Shown piece by piece: positions 26,110 to 34,067 of a DNA stretch of 36,013 bases. Every line of letters starts with the position of its first letter. Within the stretch, counting starts at the first letter, position 1. This DNA is from JBGPRB01 sp964422155 (GTDB lineage: Bacteria; Chloroflexota; Dehalococcoidia; Dehalococcoidales; RBG-16-60-22), in assembly GCA_964422155.1 (NCBI GenBank), contig CAYQZZ010000018.1, positions 1 to 36,013 of the forward strand, in the 5' to 3' direction. Under the pieces are notes generated by a model. It saw only the letters and a list, made by a program, of their open reading frames with translations. It was not told where the DNA came from and did not search any database. The translations under genes and the position numbers were made by a program.

Positions 26110-28077
26110 CTAACCTTCCAGTTCGCGCCTCATGGCCATGTCGTAGAGCACTCTCTCCCTGGCTTTATCGATGCCCAGGGCTTTGCGCTTCTTATCAATA
26201 TGGGCAATCATCAGTTGAGCCGCTTTGACCGGGTCGGGCTGGAAGTCCCACTTACCTCCGTACATCTCCTCCATATCCTTGAACAGGTGATTGGTGAATT
26301 CCTTGTTGCCCATTGTCGGGAAGGTGGTGCCGAAGACGGTATAGACGCCGGAGGCGACAAAGTACTGGCCGATGGCGATAGCTTTTTCGCTCATCCATTC
26401 GGGAGCAGCGCCGGCCGCGGGCAGGTCACTGATGTCATCACCCAGGCCGCCGTCCTTGACGACCGCCGTGGCGGCAATCAGGATGCGGCTGTTATCGACG
26501 CAGGCGCCCATGTGCAGCACCGGCGGGATACCCACGGTCTCGCAGACCTCGGCCAGGCCCGCGCCGCAGTACTTCTTGGCGGCTTCCGGTACCATGAGCC
26601 CGGCCTTGGCCGCCGCCATGGCGCCGCAGCCTGTAGAGAGCACCAGTACATCGTTCTTGAGCAGTTCTTTCATCATGGCAATGTGGGCGCCGTCATGGGT
26701 GGTGCGGGCATTGTTGCAGCCGACGACGCCGGCCAGGCCCCGGATGCGGCCGTTGATAATGTTATCGTTCAGCGGCCGGTAGGATGCGCGGAAAAGGCCG
26801 CCGAGCAGGTAGTTGATGGTCTCGTGGGAGAACCCGGCGATGAGCGGCTGTTTTATCTGGGGGATTCTCACGTTGCCTTTGCGGTTGGGGAAGTTATCGA
26901 TGGCCGCCTTAATTATTGCCCGGGCCGATGCTTTGGCATTACGCTCGTCGAAGTGCATGTATTCGGCACCGGTTATCTTGGCGCGTTCATCGGTGGTAAT
27001 AATCTTGGTATGGAAGCAGCTGGCCACTTCCTTGATGCCCTGCATGATACACTGTACGTCAACCACCATGGCATCGAGGGCGCCGGTAATGATAGCCAGT
27101 TCCTGCTGCAGGAAGTTGCCGGCTATGGGTACGCCATGACGCATGAGAATCTCGTTGGCGGTGCAGCACATGCCCGCCAGGTTGATGCCTTTGGCTCCCT
27201 TGGACTTGGCGTATTCTATAATTTCTTTTTCCTGACTCAACACGGCGAGCATTTCGGCGAGGGCTGGCTCGTGGCCGTGAATGACCACGTTGACCATGTC
27301 CTCTTTAAGGACGCCCAGGTTTATCTCGCTCAATACCGGCGAGGGCGTGCCGAACATGCAGTCCTGCAGTTCGGTGGCAATCATGCTGCCGCCCCACCCA
27401 TCGGCGAGCGCCGCCCGCGTGCCCTGGAGCATGAGGTTTTTATAGTCCTGGTCAACGCCCATGTGGGTGCGGTGCATGAGCTCGACGACCTCGCGGTCGA
27501 TTCCTCTCGGCACGACGCCCAGGTTCCGCCAGATTTCCTGACGTTTTATGGGTGCGTTCTTGATGAAAATAAGCTCGCCTTCCTGCTTACCGAACTCGGC
27601 TTCGCATTTTTTGGCGATGTCCAGGGCAATTTCCTGGTTGCTCCGCTGGCCGATTTCCACGCCCATGTCGAGGGCCAGTTTTAGCAATTTTTGCTCGTCT
27701 TTAATCTCGAAGTCTTTGCTCTTGCCCTCTGCCATGAGCTTAAAGGCCTCGGTGACGCGACGGCCGTGGTCGCTGTGGGAAGCCGAGCCGGCGGCAATCA
27801 TGCGGGAGAAATTGCGGGCGGAGATAGTCTCCGCGGTCGCCCCGCAGACGCCGACCCTTGCCTTTTTCTCTTCGGGCGTTTCCTCTTTGCCCTTGGGTTG
27901 CGGCACACGGCAGGGCCCCATAGCGCAGTTCTTGCAGCAGCTGCCGTCGGCCCCGATAGGGCAGGGTTTCATCTTCTCCGCACGGTCAAAGACCGTGGAG
28001 ATTTTTTCCTCTTTAGCCTTGGCTATCATGTCAAGAGTAGCCTGGTCGATGCTTTTTGCTTGTTTTTCTTCGGGCAT
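26110..28077 (-). CDS. cooS: Anaerobic Ni-Fe carbon monoxide dehydrogenase (CODH/ACS beta subunit)
   Basis: 655 residues (also called acsA). D-cluster Cys39 and Cys47 and B-cluster Cys48, Cys51, Cys56 and Cys78 are present (MKPCPIGADGSCCKNC; GPCRV; VGVCGA). C-cluster ligands are seen in VIHGHEP, GMCCTANE, DVQCIMQG, STGCGAM, KYCGAG and HMGACVDN, with the catalytic Lys in SEKAIAIG. It reduces CO2 to CO for ACS, or oxidises CO. It directly precedes acsB, which marks it as the ACS-bound form rather than a stand-alone CODH. Ribosome site GGGAGGAG. Confidence 0.96.
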   Translation of the reverse strand: MPEEKQAKSIDQATLDMIAKAKEEKISTVFDRAEKMKPCPIGADGSCCKNCAMGPCRVPQPKGKEETPEEKKARVGVCGATAETISARNFSRMIAAGSASHSDHGRRVTEAFKLMAEGKSKDFEIKDEQKLLKLALDMGVEIGQRSNQEIALDIAKKCEAEFGKQEGELIFIKNAPIKRQEIWRNLGVVPRGIDREVVELMHRTHMGVDQDYKNLMLQGTRAALADGWGGSMIATELQDCMFGTPSPVLSEINLGVLKEDMVNVVIHGHEPALAEMLAVLSQEKEIIEYAKSKGAKGINLAGMCCTANEILMRHGVPIAGNFLQQELAIITGALDAMVVDVQCIMQGIKEVASCFHTKIITTDERAKITGAEYMHFDERNAKASARAIIKAAIDNFPNRKGNVRIPQIKQPLIAGFSHETINYLLGGLFRASYRPLNDNIINGRIRGLAGVVGCNNARTTHDGAHIAMMKELLKNDVLVLSTGCGAMAAAKAGLMVPEAAKKYCGAGLAEVCETVGIPPVLHMGACVDNSRILIAATAVVKDGGLGDDISDLPAAGAAPEWMSEKAIAIGQYFVASGVYTVFGTTFPTMGNKEFTNHLFKDMEEMYGGKWDFQPDPVKAAQLMIAHIDKKRKALGIDKARERVLYDMAMRRELEG

Positions 28078-28091
28078 TTAACTCTCCTCCC

Positions 28092-29039
28092 TTATTTAGC
28101 GGTCAGGTCGGTAATCATTTCCCTGACCAGTTTTATCGCTTCGGGGTGTCGCATTATCATCACGTCACCCCCAGCCAGGAGCAGGATTGTGGCGGACATT
28201 GCCTCCAGCAGGATGCCCCGCTTCCTGGCGTCACCCATCTTGGGGTCGTCTTTCTCGGATATCTTGGCTTCTTTGGTCTTCCAAACCTCTTTGCCGACAT
28301 TACAGATAATGGGGAACTGGAGCTTGGCGTCCTGCTGGGTTAAAGCCGCCATCCTCATTCTCTCCATCACCGAGTAGCAGTACTCGATGCCGTAGCCGAT
28401 GCTGCTGACGGTGGGGTCCATGACCAGCAGGTTATCGGGGACGCCGAGATTGCCCAGCAGGATATTGAGCTGCTTGGCCAGGTTGATATCGATGGGAGTT
28501 GAGGCGACGACGATGTGCTTGTAGCCGATGGCAGCAGCGCCGATTTTCTTGTGGTTGGCCTCTTCCACCGGCCCCAGAATCAGGTTCTTGTCCTGACAGA
28601 TTTCGGCGACGGCTCTCAGGACTTCGGTATCTTTGTCATGGTTGGCCGTGCCCCAGACAATCAGCGGCACGTTAATAGCGTCCGCCACCTTCTTCGCCAC
28701 CTTAGCGGCTTCGTCAGCCGGGCGGTTCTGACCGTTGGGGTCGGTGCTCAGGAGTTGCAGGCATATCATCTCCGCCCCGTAATCTTTAATGCACTTCTGT
28801 GCCCAGGCCACCGGGTCGTTGGTGACGCCGGCGAAAGGTTCCAGCGCCGCTGCCGGCCATTCCTCGGGCGGCATATCATAGGTTTCCATGGCTATCCTGG
28901 GCAGGTTCGGCATCTGGCCTTCGAAAAGGTAGAACGGATAGGCCGTTTCCCCGCCGACGGTTATCGCTTTGTCACCCTTACCCAGCTTTATGTCTTTTAT
29001 CTTTCCGCTGTACGCTGTCTTTGGAATCTCGAATGCCAT
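28092..29039 (-). CDS. acsD: Corrinoid iron-sulfur protein, small subunit
   Basis: 315-residue TIM-barrel small subunit of the corrinoid iron-sulfur protein (CdhD family). Typical motifs include KDIKLGKGDKAITVGGETAYPFY near the start, MICLQLLSTDPN and LLVMDPTVSSIGYGIEYCYS. It binds the corrinoid jointly with AcsC. In this operon it is separated from acsC by cooS and acsB. Ribosome site GGAGGCGAA upstream of ATG; 14-bp gap to cooS, so co-translation is likely. Confidence 0.94.
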   Translation of the reverse strand: MAFEIPKTAYSGKIKDIKLGKGDKAITVGGETAYPFYLFEGQMPNLPRIAMETYDMPPEEWPAAALEPFAGVTNDPVAWAQKCIKDYGAEMICLQLLSTDPNGQNRPADEAAKVAKKVADAINVPLIVWGTANHDKDTEVLRAVAEICQDKNLILGPVEEANHKKIGAAAIGYKHIVVASTPIDINLAKQLNILLGNLGVPDNLLVMDPTVSSIGYGIEYCYSVMERMRMAALTQQDAKLQFPIICNVGKEVWKTKEAKISEKDDPKMGDARKRGILLEAMSATILLLAGGDVMIMRHPEAIKLVREMITDLTAK

Positions 29040-29053
29040 TTCGCCTCCTTTGC

Positions 29054-29272
29054 TCAGGCTGGATTCTTTCTTTTTTCACTGCCGAACCAGTCATCGCTGT
29101 ACCAGTAGCGCTCGCCGTTTTTCAGGTATTTCAGTTTCTCATCCCGACTTTCCAGTTTCTGGCGCCATCTGCCGGTATCCTCCCCCTTTGGCTCGCCTGC
29201 CTCATAGGTTTCCGCCAGTATGTCCACCTTCCCCCGCCCTGGCGCCTCCTTTTTTACTGTCTTATAGGTCAT
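29054..29272 (-). CDS. Small charged protein of unknown function within the CODH/ACS operon
   Basis: 72 residues between acsD and folD, with a strong ribosome site (AAGGAGGAGG) 5 bases before the ATG and 14 bp before acsD. It is rich in Lys, Arg, Glu and Asp, contains no cysteine or histidine, and ends in an aromatic segment (RYWYSDDWFGSEKRKN). So it is neither an Fe-S nor an obvious metal protein. There is no signal peptide or membrane segment. I do not recognise a family. Placement and translation signals argue it is real and serves the complex, for example in assembly or stability. Confidence 0.72.
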   Translation of the reverse strand: MTYKTVKKEAPGRGKVDILAETYEAGEPKGEDTGRWRQKLESRDEKLKYLKNGERYWYSDDWFGSEKRKNPA

Positions 29273-29303
29273 ATTCCCTCCTCCTTTTTACATTGGGGGC
29301 ATT

Positions 29304-30191
29304 TTATTTAAGGCCGGCCGCCACCTTGGCGGCTCTTAGCGTATTCATCATAAGCATGGTTATCGTCATCGGGCCGACGCCTCCGGGGACCGGGGTGATG
29401 GCTTTGGCTTTCTTGCTAACCGAATCAAAATCAACGTCCCCGGCCAGTATTCTCTTGCCATCGGCGGTCTTGCCTATCTCATTCACGCCGACGTCGATAA
29501 CCACCACGCCTTCCTTTACCATATCGCCGGTGACGGCTTTGGGCTTCCCCGCCGCCACTATAAGGATGTCAGCCCTTCTGGTATGGAAGGCGATATCGCG
29601 GGTTCTGGTGTGGCAGACGGTGACCGTGGCATTGGCCCCCGGCGCCTTTTGTAGAAGCATATTGGCGATGGGTTTGCCGACGATATTGCTCCTTCCGACG
29701 ACGACCACTTCGGCGCCTTCAATCTTGGTGCCAGAACGAATGAGCAGTTGCTGGATGCCGGCGGGTGTGCAGGGCAGGTAGTCCGGCTCGCCTATCATCA
29801 GTTTGCCCACGTTCACCGGGTGGAAGCCGTCCACGTCCTTCTTGGGGTCGATGGCGAAGAGGACTTCCTCCTCATTCAGGTGCTTGGGCAGGGGCAGCTG
29901 CACCAGGATACCGTGAATCTTGGGGTCTTTGTTGAGCTTGTTTACCAGGTCGATAAGTTCTTTCTGGGTGGTCTTCTCCGGCAGGTCGTATCTTTCCGAG
30001 TAGATGCCCAGCTCTTTCGATGTCTTTTCTTTCTGGCCGACGTAGACCTGCGAGGCCGGGTCGGCCCCGACGAGTACCGTTACCAGGCCGGGCACGACGT
30101 TGTGCTTGGCTTTGAGGTCGGCAATCTCCTTCTTCAGTTCTTCCCGAATCTGCGCGGCTACCTCCGCGCCTTTGATAAGCTGCGCTGTCAT
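29304..30191 (-). CDS. folD: Bifunctional methylene-THF dehydrogenase/methenyl-THF cyclohydrolase
   Basis: 295 residues, standard FolD length. The catalytic Tyr50-xxx-Lys54 pair (SQVYVGQK), the QLPLP motif, DVDGFHP and the nucleotide site VVVGRSNIVGKP are all present. It carries two steps of the methyl branch (formyl-THF to methenyl- to methylene-THF), so no separate cyclohydrolase is needed. The gene starts 2 bp after the second cooC ends, with ribosome site AAAAGGGGG. Confidence 0.96.
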   Translation of the reverse strand: MTAQLIKGAEVAAQIREELKKEIADLKAKHNVVPGLVTVLVGADPASQVYVGQKEKTSKELGIYSERYDLPEKTTQKELIDLVNKLNKDPKIHGILVQLPLPKHLNEEEVLFAIDPKKDVDGFHPVNVGKLMIGEPDYLPCTPAGIQQLLIRSGTKIEGAEVVVVGRSNIVGKPIANMLLQKAPGANATVTVCHTRTRDIAFHTRRADILIVAAGKPKAVTGDMVKEGVVVIDVGVNEIGKTADGKRILAGDVDFDSVSKKAKAITPVPGGVGPMTITMLMMNTLRAAKVAAGLK

Positions 30192-30193
30192 CT

Positions 30194-30976
30194 TTACCCC
30201 CTTTTCATCAAAACATTATCGGCTTTCAATAGCCTTTTCATTAAATCGTTTACCGCTATTACCGCCTTGGACGCATCCGGCAGGTTGAACAGCGGTTTTT
30301 GTTCCAGGTCGTATCTTTTCAGTTCCTCATCCACCGGTATGATGGCGGCGGGCACCATTCCCAGCCTGTCCATCTCTTGTTTAAGCAGCGGGTCTATCTC
30401 GCCGGGGACGAGGTTCAAAATTACAGACTCTCTTTTTACGATAAGCTTAAGTTCTTTTATCAGTTCCCGGATGCGCGCTACTGCTCTTAAACCCTTGACT
30501 GAGTGGTCGGATACCAGGAGCATCTCGTCGATGTTCTGTGTGGTGCGGCGGCTCAGGTGCTCCATGCCGGCCTCATTGTCCATGACGACGAAGCTATAGT
30601 TCTTCGCCCACTCGTCGATAAGTTTCCGGATAACGACGTTAGGATAGCAGTAGCATTCCGGGCCTTCGCCCCGCCCCATGGTAATAAGGTCCAGGCCCTT
30701 GCTCTCCGTTATGGCTACGTTTAGCTGGTACTCCAGGTAGGCTTCCTTGGTCGTTCCGGCTGGTATTTTAAGTTTTTCCCCCTGAAATTCGTTCAGTATC
30801 CGGCCGACCGTCTGTCTTACTTCAAGGCCAAGGTTCTCGGCCAGATTGGAGTTGGGGTCGGCATCGACGGCCAGTACCGTCCCCAGGTCATTCTTGAGGA
30901 GATAGCGAATGACCAGGCTGGTTACCGAGGTCTTGCCGGTGCCTCCCTTGCCAGCTACAGCGATATTTGTAGTCAA
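30194..30976 (-). CDS. cooC: CooC/AcsF-type nickel-insertion ATPase, copy 2
   Basis: 260-residue MinD/NifH-like P-loop ATPase with deviant Walker A GKGGTGKT (residues 9-16), the DADPNSN motif and a nickel-binding C-x-C at Cys108/Cys110 (GPECYCYP). These proteins deliver Ni to CODH (CooC) or ACS (AcsF). The start is TTG (30976), supported by AGGAAAG upstream and the alignment of the Walker motif. It precedes folD by 2 bp. Its nearest upstream neighbour is repeat A2, 20 bp away, so it may head a sub-transcript. Confidence 0.9.
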   Translation of the reverse strand: MTTNIAVAGKGGTGKTSVTSLVIRYLLKNDLGTVLAVDADPNSNLAENLGLEVRQTVGRILNEFQGEKLKIPAGTTKEAYLEYQLNVAITESKGLDLITMGRGEGPECYCYPNVVIRKLIDEWAKNYSFVVMDNEAGMEHLSRRTTQNIDEMLLVSDHSVKGLRAVARIRELIKELKLIVKRESVILNLVPGEIDPLLKQEMDRLGMVPAAIIPVDEELKRYDLEQKPLFNLPDASKAVIAVNDLMKRLLKADNVLMKRG

Positions 30977-30996
30977 TATTCTTTCCTGTTCTTTAT

Positions 30997-31127
30997 TGTC
31001 ATTGCGAGGAGTCCCGACGAGTCGGGACGACGAAGCAATCTCAATTTATCGAAAATAGAGATTGCCACGCCTACGTGCCGTAACATACTTCGGCGTGCAG
31101 GCACGGGCTAAAGCCCTCGCAATGACA
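30997..31127. repeat. Palindromic intergenic repeat, family A copy 2
   Basis: 131 bp with the same perfect 12-bp ends as copy 1, TGTCATTGCGAG (30997-31008) and CTCGCAATGACA (31116-31127). Inner parts are GTCCCGACGAGTCGGGAC, CGAAGCAATCTC / GAGATTGCC, and a GCCTACGTGCCG ... GCAGGCACGGGC hairpin not found in copy 1. It lies between fhs and cooC copy 2. Confidence 0.88.
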
Positions 31128-31155
31128 ATCGTTTTATTCCTGAAATTATTCCTTT

Positions 31156-32928
31156 TTAGTCCACCTCATGCAGGCCCTTGACCTTCCCGGTCTTCACATC
31201 GACATCAACCTTCCGGAAAGCCGGGTCGGAGCCGGTGCCGGGCATAAGGCTGATAGTACCGGCCATCGGGCAGAGGAACTTGGCGCCGGAATATATCAGG
31301 ATATCCCTGATGGGCAGCGTCCACCCCTTGGGGGTGCCCTTTATGGTCGGGTCATGGGTAAGGCTGAGGTGTGTCTTGACCATCATGGTGGCGAATTCAT
31401 CATATTTCTTATCAGCCTCGAAAGTCTTAGCCTTGGCTTCGGCTTCCGGAGACCAGGACACGCCAGCCGCCCCGTAGACTACTTTGGCGATTTTATCGAC
31501 TCGCTCTCTCAGCTTCATCTCGTTAGGATAGAGGAATTTGAACTCGTTCTTCTGCTTGCAGGCTTCCTTGACGGTATCAGCCAGCTCCAGGGCACCGGCG
31601 CCGCCGTTGGAGTAGTGAGTGGACACGGCGCAGCGGGCACCGGCGGCTTCGGCGGCTTTTCGAACGATATTTACCTCTTCCTTGGTGTCGGTCGGGAAGC
31701 TGTTAACGCATACCACCGGGTTGATGCCGGCCGCCCTGATGATATTGATGTGGTGCACCAGGTTTGAACAACCCTTCTCGACTAACTCCGGGGCGGCTTT
31801 CTTATAGGCATCGGGCAGGGCCACGCCGGCGACTACCTTGGGGCCGCCGCCGTGCATCTTCAGCGACCGTACCGTGGCGACTAGGACGGACACGTTCGGC
31901 TTGAGACCGCTGTAACGACACTTGACGTTCCAGAACTTCTCGAACCCGATATCAGAAGCGAAGCCACTCTCGGTTATATGGTAGTCGAACATTTTCAGGC
32001 CGATACGGTCAGCGATAATCGATGACTGGCCGACGGCGATATTGGCGAACGGACCCGCATGCACAAAGCAGGGCTGATATTCCGCCGTGCAGCAGAGGGT
32101 GGGGTTAATGGTGTTGCGCATCCAGGCGGTCATGGCGCCGGCTACTTCGAGGTCGGTTGTGGTAATCGGATTCCCTTTTTTATCGAAGGCGACGGTAATT
32201 TCACCCAGTCTCTTTCGCAGGTCGGCTAGGTCTCTGACAATCGAGAGTATCGCCATCAGCTCGGAGCTTACGGCGATGCCGAACTTGGACTGCATTAAAA
32301 AGCCTTCCATGCGTCCGCCTATGCCGATGATAATGTTGCGCAGGCTCTGGGCGCAGAAGTCCATAATCCAGCCCATCTCTATCCGGTTGGGGTCGATGTC
32401 CAGGCGGCGCATATGGCTGAGCCTGGCGAGTTGTTCATCATCGTAGTTGCGCTCGTGCTGCATGCGGGAGGTAACGGCCACCATGGCCAGGTTGTGAGCG
32501 TTCATAATGTCATTGATATCTCCGGTGAGGCCCATGGAGAACTCGGTATGCGGGATTAATATGGCGTTGCCGCCGCCGGCGGCCGTGCCTTTGACATTCA
32601 TCGTGGGGCCGCCCGAGGGCTGGCGGATACAGCCGCCCACGCTTTCACCCTGGTGCCCCAGGCCCTCCATCAGGCCCATCGTGGTAGTTGTCTTGCCTTC
32701 GCCCAGTGGGGTGGGGGTAACCGCGGTTACCTCGATATACTTGCCATCGGGTTTGTTCTTGAGCCGCTCCATTATCTTCAGGAAATCGAGCTTGGCTACT
32801 TTCCCGTAGGCGAGTATCTCGTCCTGTTTCAGTCCGAGTTTGGTTCGCCACTCATCCGGGGTGGGCATTTTCTCTTCAGCTGCTTCGGCTATCTGCCAGT
32901 CTGCCATTTTTGACACGTCGTAAGCCAC
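31156..32928 (-). CDS. fhs: Formate-tetrahydrofolate ligase
   Basis: 590 residues. The ATP site TPTPLGEGKTTTT (residues 71-83), EYQPCFVHAGPFANIA, GGGPKVVAG and the C-terminal MPGTGSDPAF motifs identify 10-formyl-THF synthetase. It activates formate made by FdhA. The start is GTG at 32928 with AAGGAGGT upstream. It is slightly longer than many bacterial Fhs proteins owing to an N-terminal extension of about 25 residues. Confidence 0.96.
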   Translation of the reverse strand: MAYDVSKMADWQIAEAAEEKMPTPDEWRTKLGLKQDEILAYGKVAKLDFLKIMERLKNKPDGKYIEVTAVTPTPLGEGKTTTTMGLMEGLGHQGESVGGCIRQPSGGPTMNVKGTAAGGGNAILIPHTEFSMGLTGDINDIMNAHNLAMVAVTSRMQHERNYDDEQLARLSHMRRLDIDPNRIEMGWIMDFCAQSLRNIIIGIGGRMEGFLMQSKFGIAVSSELMAILSIVRDLADLRKRLGEITVAFDKKGNPITTTDLEVAGAMTAWMRNTINPTLCCTAEYQPCFVHAGPFANIAVGQSSIIADRIGLKMFDYHITESGFASDIGFEKFWNVKCRYSGLKPNVSVLVATVRSLKMHGGGPKVVAGVALPDAYKKAAPELVEKGCSNLVHHINIIRAAGINPVVCVNSFPTDTKEEVNIVRKAAEAAGARCAVSTHYSNGGAGALELADTVKEACKQKNEFKFLYPNEMKLRERVDKIAKVVYGAAGVSWSPEAEAKAKTFEADKKYDEFATMMVKTHLSLTHDPTIKGTPKGWTLPIRDILIYSGAKFLCPMAGTISLMPGTGSDPAFRKVDVDVKTGKVKGLHEVD

Positions 32929-33042
32929 TTGAAAACCTCCTTGATATATTATTTTTTATTTTAGGCGTGCCATCATTTTCCGTTGGAATTCTTTATTGGA
33001 TTTATGAAAAAAGGAAACCATACGCTAGCCAAATTGTCCAGA

Positions 33043-33061
33043 AACCACTTCCGTGGTGGTT
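33043..33061. terminator. Weak hairpin between cooC copy 1 and fhs
   Basis: AACCAC (33043-33048) pairs with GTGGTT (33056-33061), loop 7. On the minus strand it follows the cooC stop by 25 bases and is not followed by a clear T-run, so it is at best an attenuator or processing site. The remaining 157-bp gap holds the fhs ribosome site and A/T-rich DNA. Confidence 0.3.
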
Positions 33062-33085
33062 GTTTTGCCAGTTCTCTTATCCTAA

Positions 33086-33898
33086 TTAATCTGCCTTTCT
33101 AGTGCCACCGCCTACTTTTACGCCCGGCTGTCGGCTCGCGGACATGAGTTTATCATAGATGCTCTTGACCTCTTTCGCCGTCTGCGGGCTGGCCGTAAAA
33201 AGGGAGCGGTTGGCAAGGTCAGCTTCGTTAATGGCAGGGTCATAATAAATAAAGCCAAGGATTTCAATATCGGGCAGATTTGACTTTATGAACTCTTTAT
33301 CCGTTTCATTCCGTATTTTGTTACCGACCGCGGCGATACTGTGCAGGCCGATGTCCTGTGCCAGTGTTTTTATCGTCTGGGCGGTCTCGATGCTCCGCCT
33401 GCCCGGCTCCACCACGATAATCAGTTTGTCCACGGCTTTGGTGGTGCCGCGCGACAGGTGCTCGATGCCTGCCTCCATATCCAGGATAACTACCTCATCT
33501 CTCTGTAAAAGTAGGTGGCTGACAAGAGCCTGGAGCAGCGCGCCCTCCGGACAGTAGCATCCGGTGCCTCCCCTCTTTATCCGCCCCATGGACATTATTC
33601 TGATTCCATCTATTTTAACGGAATAGTTCTCCGGCAGGTCATCGACCTTTGGATTTAGTTTGAAGAAGGAGCCGGAAGTTCCGGGGCGTACCCCCACGCG
33701 CTCTTCGATGAGGTCGCTCAGTTCGGATATCGGGGTGATTTTCTCCGGATTGGGGAAACCGAGAGTAGCCGCCAGGTTAGCATCGGGGTCGGCATCGATA
33801 GCTATAACGGAATAGCCGGATTTCGCGAATGTTTGTGCCAGGAAAGCTGATAGAAGAGTCTTGCCTACGCCGCCTTTTCCGCTTATCGCTATCTTCAT
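33086..33898 (-). CDS. cooC: CooC-type nickel-insertion ATPase, copy 1
   Basis: 270-residue MinD-like ATPase with deviant Walker A GKGGVGKT (residues 7-14), IDADPDANLAATLG, and C-x-C at Cys114/Cys116 (GTGCYCPEG). It is clearly diverged from copy 2, with different residues around the CxC and a basic 15-residue C-terminal tail. It is probably a CODH nickel chaperone, with copy 2 serving CODH or ACS; which does which cannot be read from sequence. It is the first gene after the operon promoter and has a weak ribosome site (AAGGT). Confidence 0.9.
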   Translation of the reverse strand: MKIAISGKGGVGKTLLSAFLAQTFAKSGYSVIAIDADPDANLAATLGFPNPEKITPISELSDLIEERVGVRPGTSGSFFKLNPKVDDLPENYSVKIDGIRIMSMGRIKRGGTGCYCPEGALLQALVSHLLLQRDEVVILDMEAGIEHLSRGTTKAVDKLIIVVEPGRRSIETAQTIKTLAQDIGLHSIAAVGNKIRNETDKEFIKSNLPDIEILGFIYYDPAINEADLANRSLFTASPQTAKEVKSIYDKLMSASRQPGVKVGGGTRKAD

Positions 33899-33929
33899 GC
33901 GTACCTTGCTATGGCATAAATATATCAGT

Positions 33930-33946
33930 CCTTCACAGAGTGAAGG
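33930..33946 (-). promoter_or_regulatory. Leader hairpin of the Wood-Ljungdahl operon
   Basis: A perfect 7-bp hairpin CCTTCAC-TCT-GTGAAGG (minus-strand reading) lies in the predicted 5' leader, about 32 bases before the cooC ATG. The run after it (ACTGATATATTTATG) is A/T-rich but not a U-tract. It could be an mRNA-stabilising or attenuating structure, or a palindromic operator. Confidence 0.4.
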
Positions 33947-34001
33947 AACGGGGGAAGCACTGAGAATTGAGGTGTTATTTTATATCGCTGCCCAAGCAAA
34001 T

Positions 34002-34030
34002 AGTTTATCTTATGATAATATAAAAGTCAA
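34002..34030 (-). promoter_or_regulatory. Sigma70-type promoter for the Wood-Ljungdahl operon
   Basis: On the minus strand TTGACT (34030-34025), 17-bp spacer, TAAACT (34007-34002), in an A/T-rich stretch between two genes. Transcription should begin near 33995, giving a leader of about 95 bases before cooC at 33898. Confidence 0.65.
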
Positions 34031-34067
34031 GAAAAAATGTAACTTACGGCATAGAACTTATAGGCAA

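Noticed and set aside
25948..27684. A 578-codon open frame antisense to acsB and cooS
   Set aside because: It spans two well-supported genes on the other strand and resembles no family.
33043..33061. Strong intrinsic terminator between cooC and fhs
   Set aside because: The hairpin lacks a following T-run on the minus strand, so I list it only as a weak structure.
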